From Burkholderiaceae bacterium (GTDB lineage Bacteria; Pseudomonadota; Gammaproteobacteria; Burkholderiales; Burkholderiaceae): DNA of 5,366 nucleotides. The position numbers were made by a program, and so were the translations under genes. Numbering within the stretch: position 1 is the first letter of the stretch; every line of letters begins with the position of its first letter. The stretch spans positions 1 through 5,366 of the forward strand of contig JAKONL010000624.1 of NCBI GenBank assembly GCA_022701965.1, given 5' to 3'. The notes under the pieces were generated by a model. That model saw nothing but the letters and a program-made list of their open reading frames with translations. It had not been told where the DNA came from and did not search any database. Shown here piece after piece: positions 5,343 to 5,366 of this stretch.

Positions 5343-5366
5343 TCAGCCCAGTGCGGTGTCCAGCAG
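5343..5366 (-). CDS. possible 3' tail of an upstream minus-strand gene
   Basis: Reading leftwards from the window edge, one minus-strand frame gives LLDTALG followed by TGA at 5345-5343. The codons are GC-ending like the neighbours, and the 41-base gap to the dipeptidase start (with its own ribosome binding site) would suit an operon. Seven codons are far too few to identify a product or to exclude chance. Confidence 0.25.
   Translation of the reverse strand: MLDTALG

Noticed and set aside
1..5366. CRISPR, tRNA/rRNA, insertion sequence, toxin-antitoxin or phage features.
   Set aside because: I see no spaced direct repeats, no transposase or integrase motifs, no RNA-gene signatures and no compositional break. 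The window looks like ordinary chromosomal sequence.

Overview
The window is about two thirds G+C, has wobble-position G/C bias throughout, and carries compact, overlapping genes. A Bug-type (TctC-like) solute-binding protein, a malonyl-CoA synthetase, an ECF sigma / RskA-type anti-sigma pair and a DUF3455 lipoprotein together suggest a chromosomal segment of a Betaproteobacterium, most likely Burkholderiales (Comamonadaceae / Variovorax-like). That assignment is inference from gene content and composition, not from a marker gene. I see no mobile element, CRISPR array, tRNA or rRNA.

Plus strand, 1-2030: the 3' part of a Bug-family periplasmic solute-binding receptor runs into a complete malonyl-CoA synthetase gene (matB) through a 4-base ATGA stop/start overlap. 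The pair reads as a malonate (or related dicarboxylate) capture-and-activation unit: the receptor binds the acid in the periplasm and MatB converts it to the CoA thioester in the cytoplasm. A malonyl-CoA decarboxylase (MatA) is not visible here.

Minus strand, 3986 down to 2017: a DUF3455 lipoprotein, an ECF sigma factor and a membrane-anchored RskA-type anti-sigma factor lie in that order. The sigma and anti-sigma genes overlap by ATGA, and the lipoprotein ends 63 bases before the sigma start. The layout resembles a self-contained cell-surface signalling module in which the sigma factor may control the lipoprotein gene, loosely parallel to mycobacterial SigK-RskA with the MPT70/MPT83 surface proteins. 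The anti-sigma gene converges on matB, and the two coding regions overlap tail-to-tail by 14 bases.

Minus strand, 5301 down to 4156: a Tat-exported M19 (renal/membrane dipeptidase-like) metallohydrolase, in which the usual HxD metal motif is HxH. The 169 bases between it and the lipoprotein gene hold a hairpin that could end dipeptidase transcription, an AT-rich patch, a 10-base-phased repeat, a second hairpin and a strong ribosome binding site. The last 24 bases may be the tail of another minus-strand gene.

No stretch longer than 300 bases lacks a gene. The strongest candidates for something under-described are the DUF3455-ECF-RskA module and the HxH variant of the M19 enzyme.
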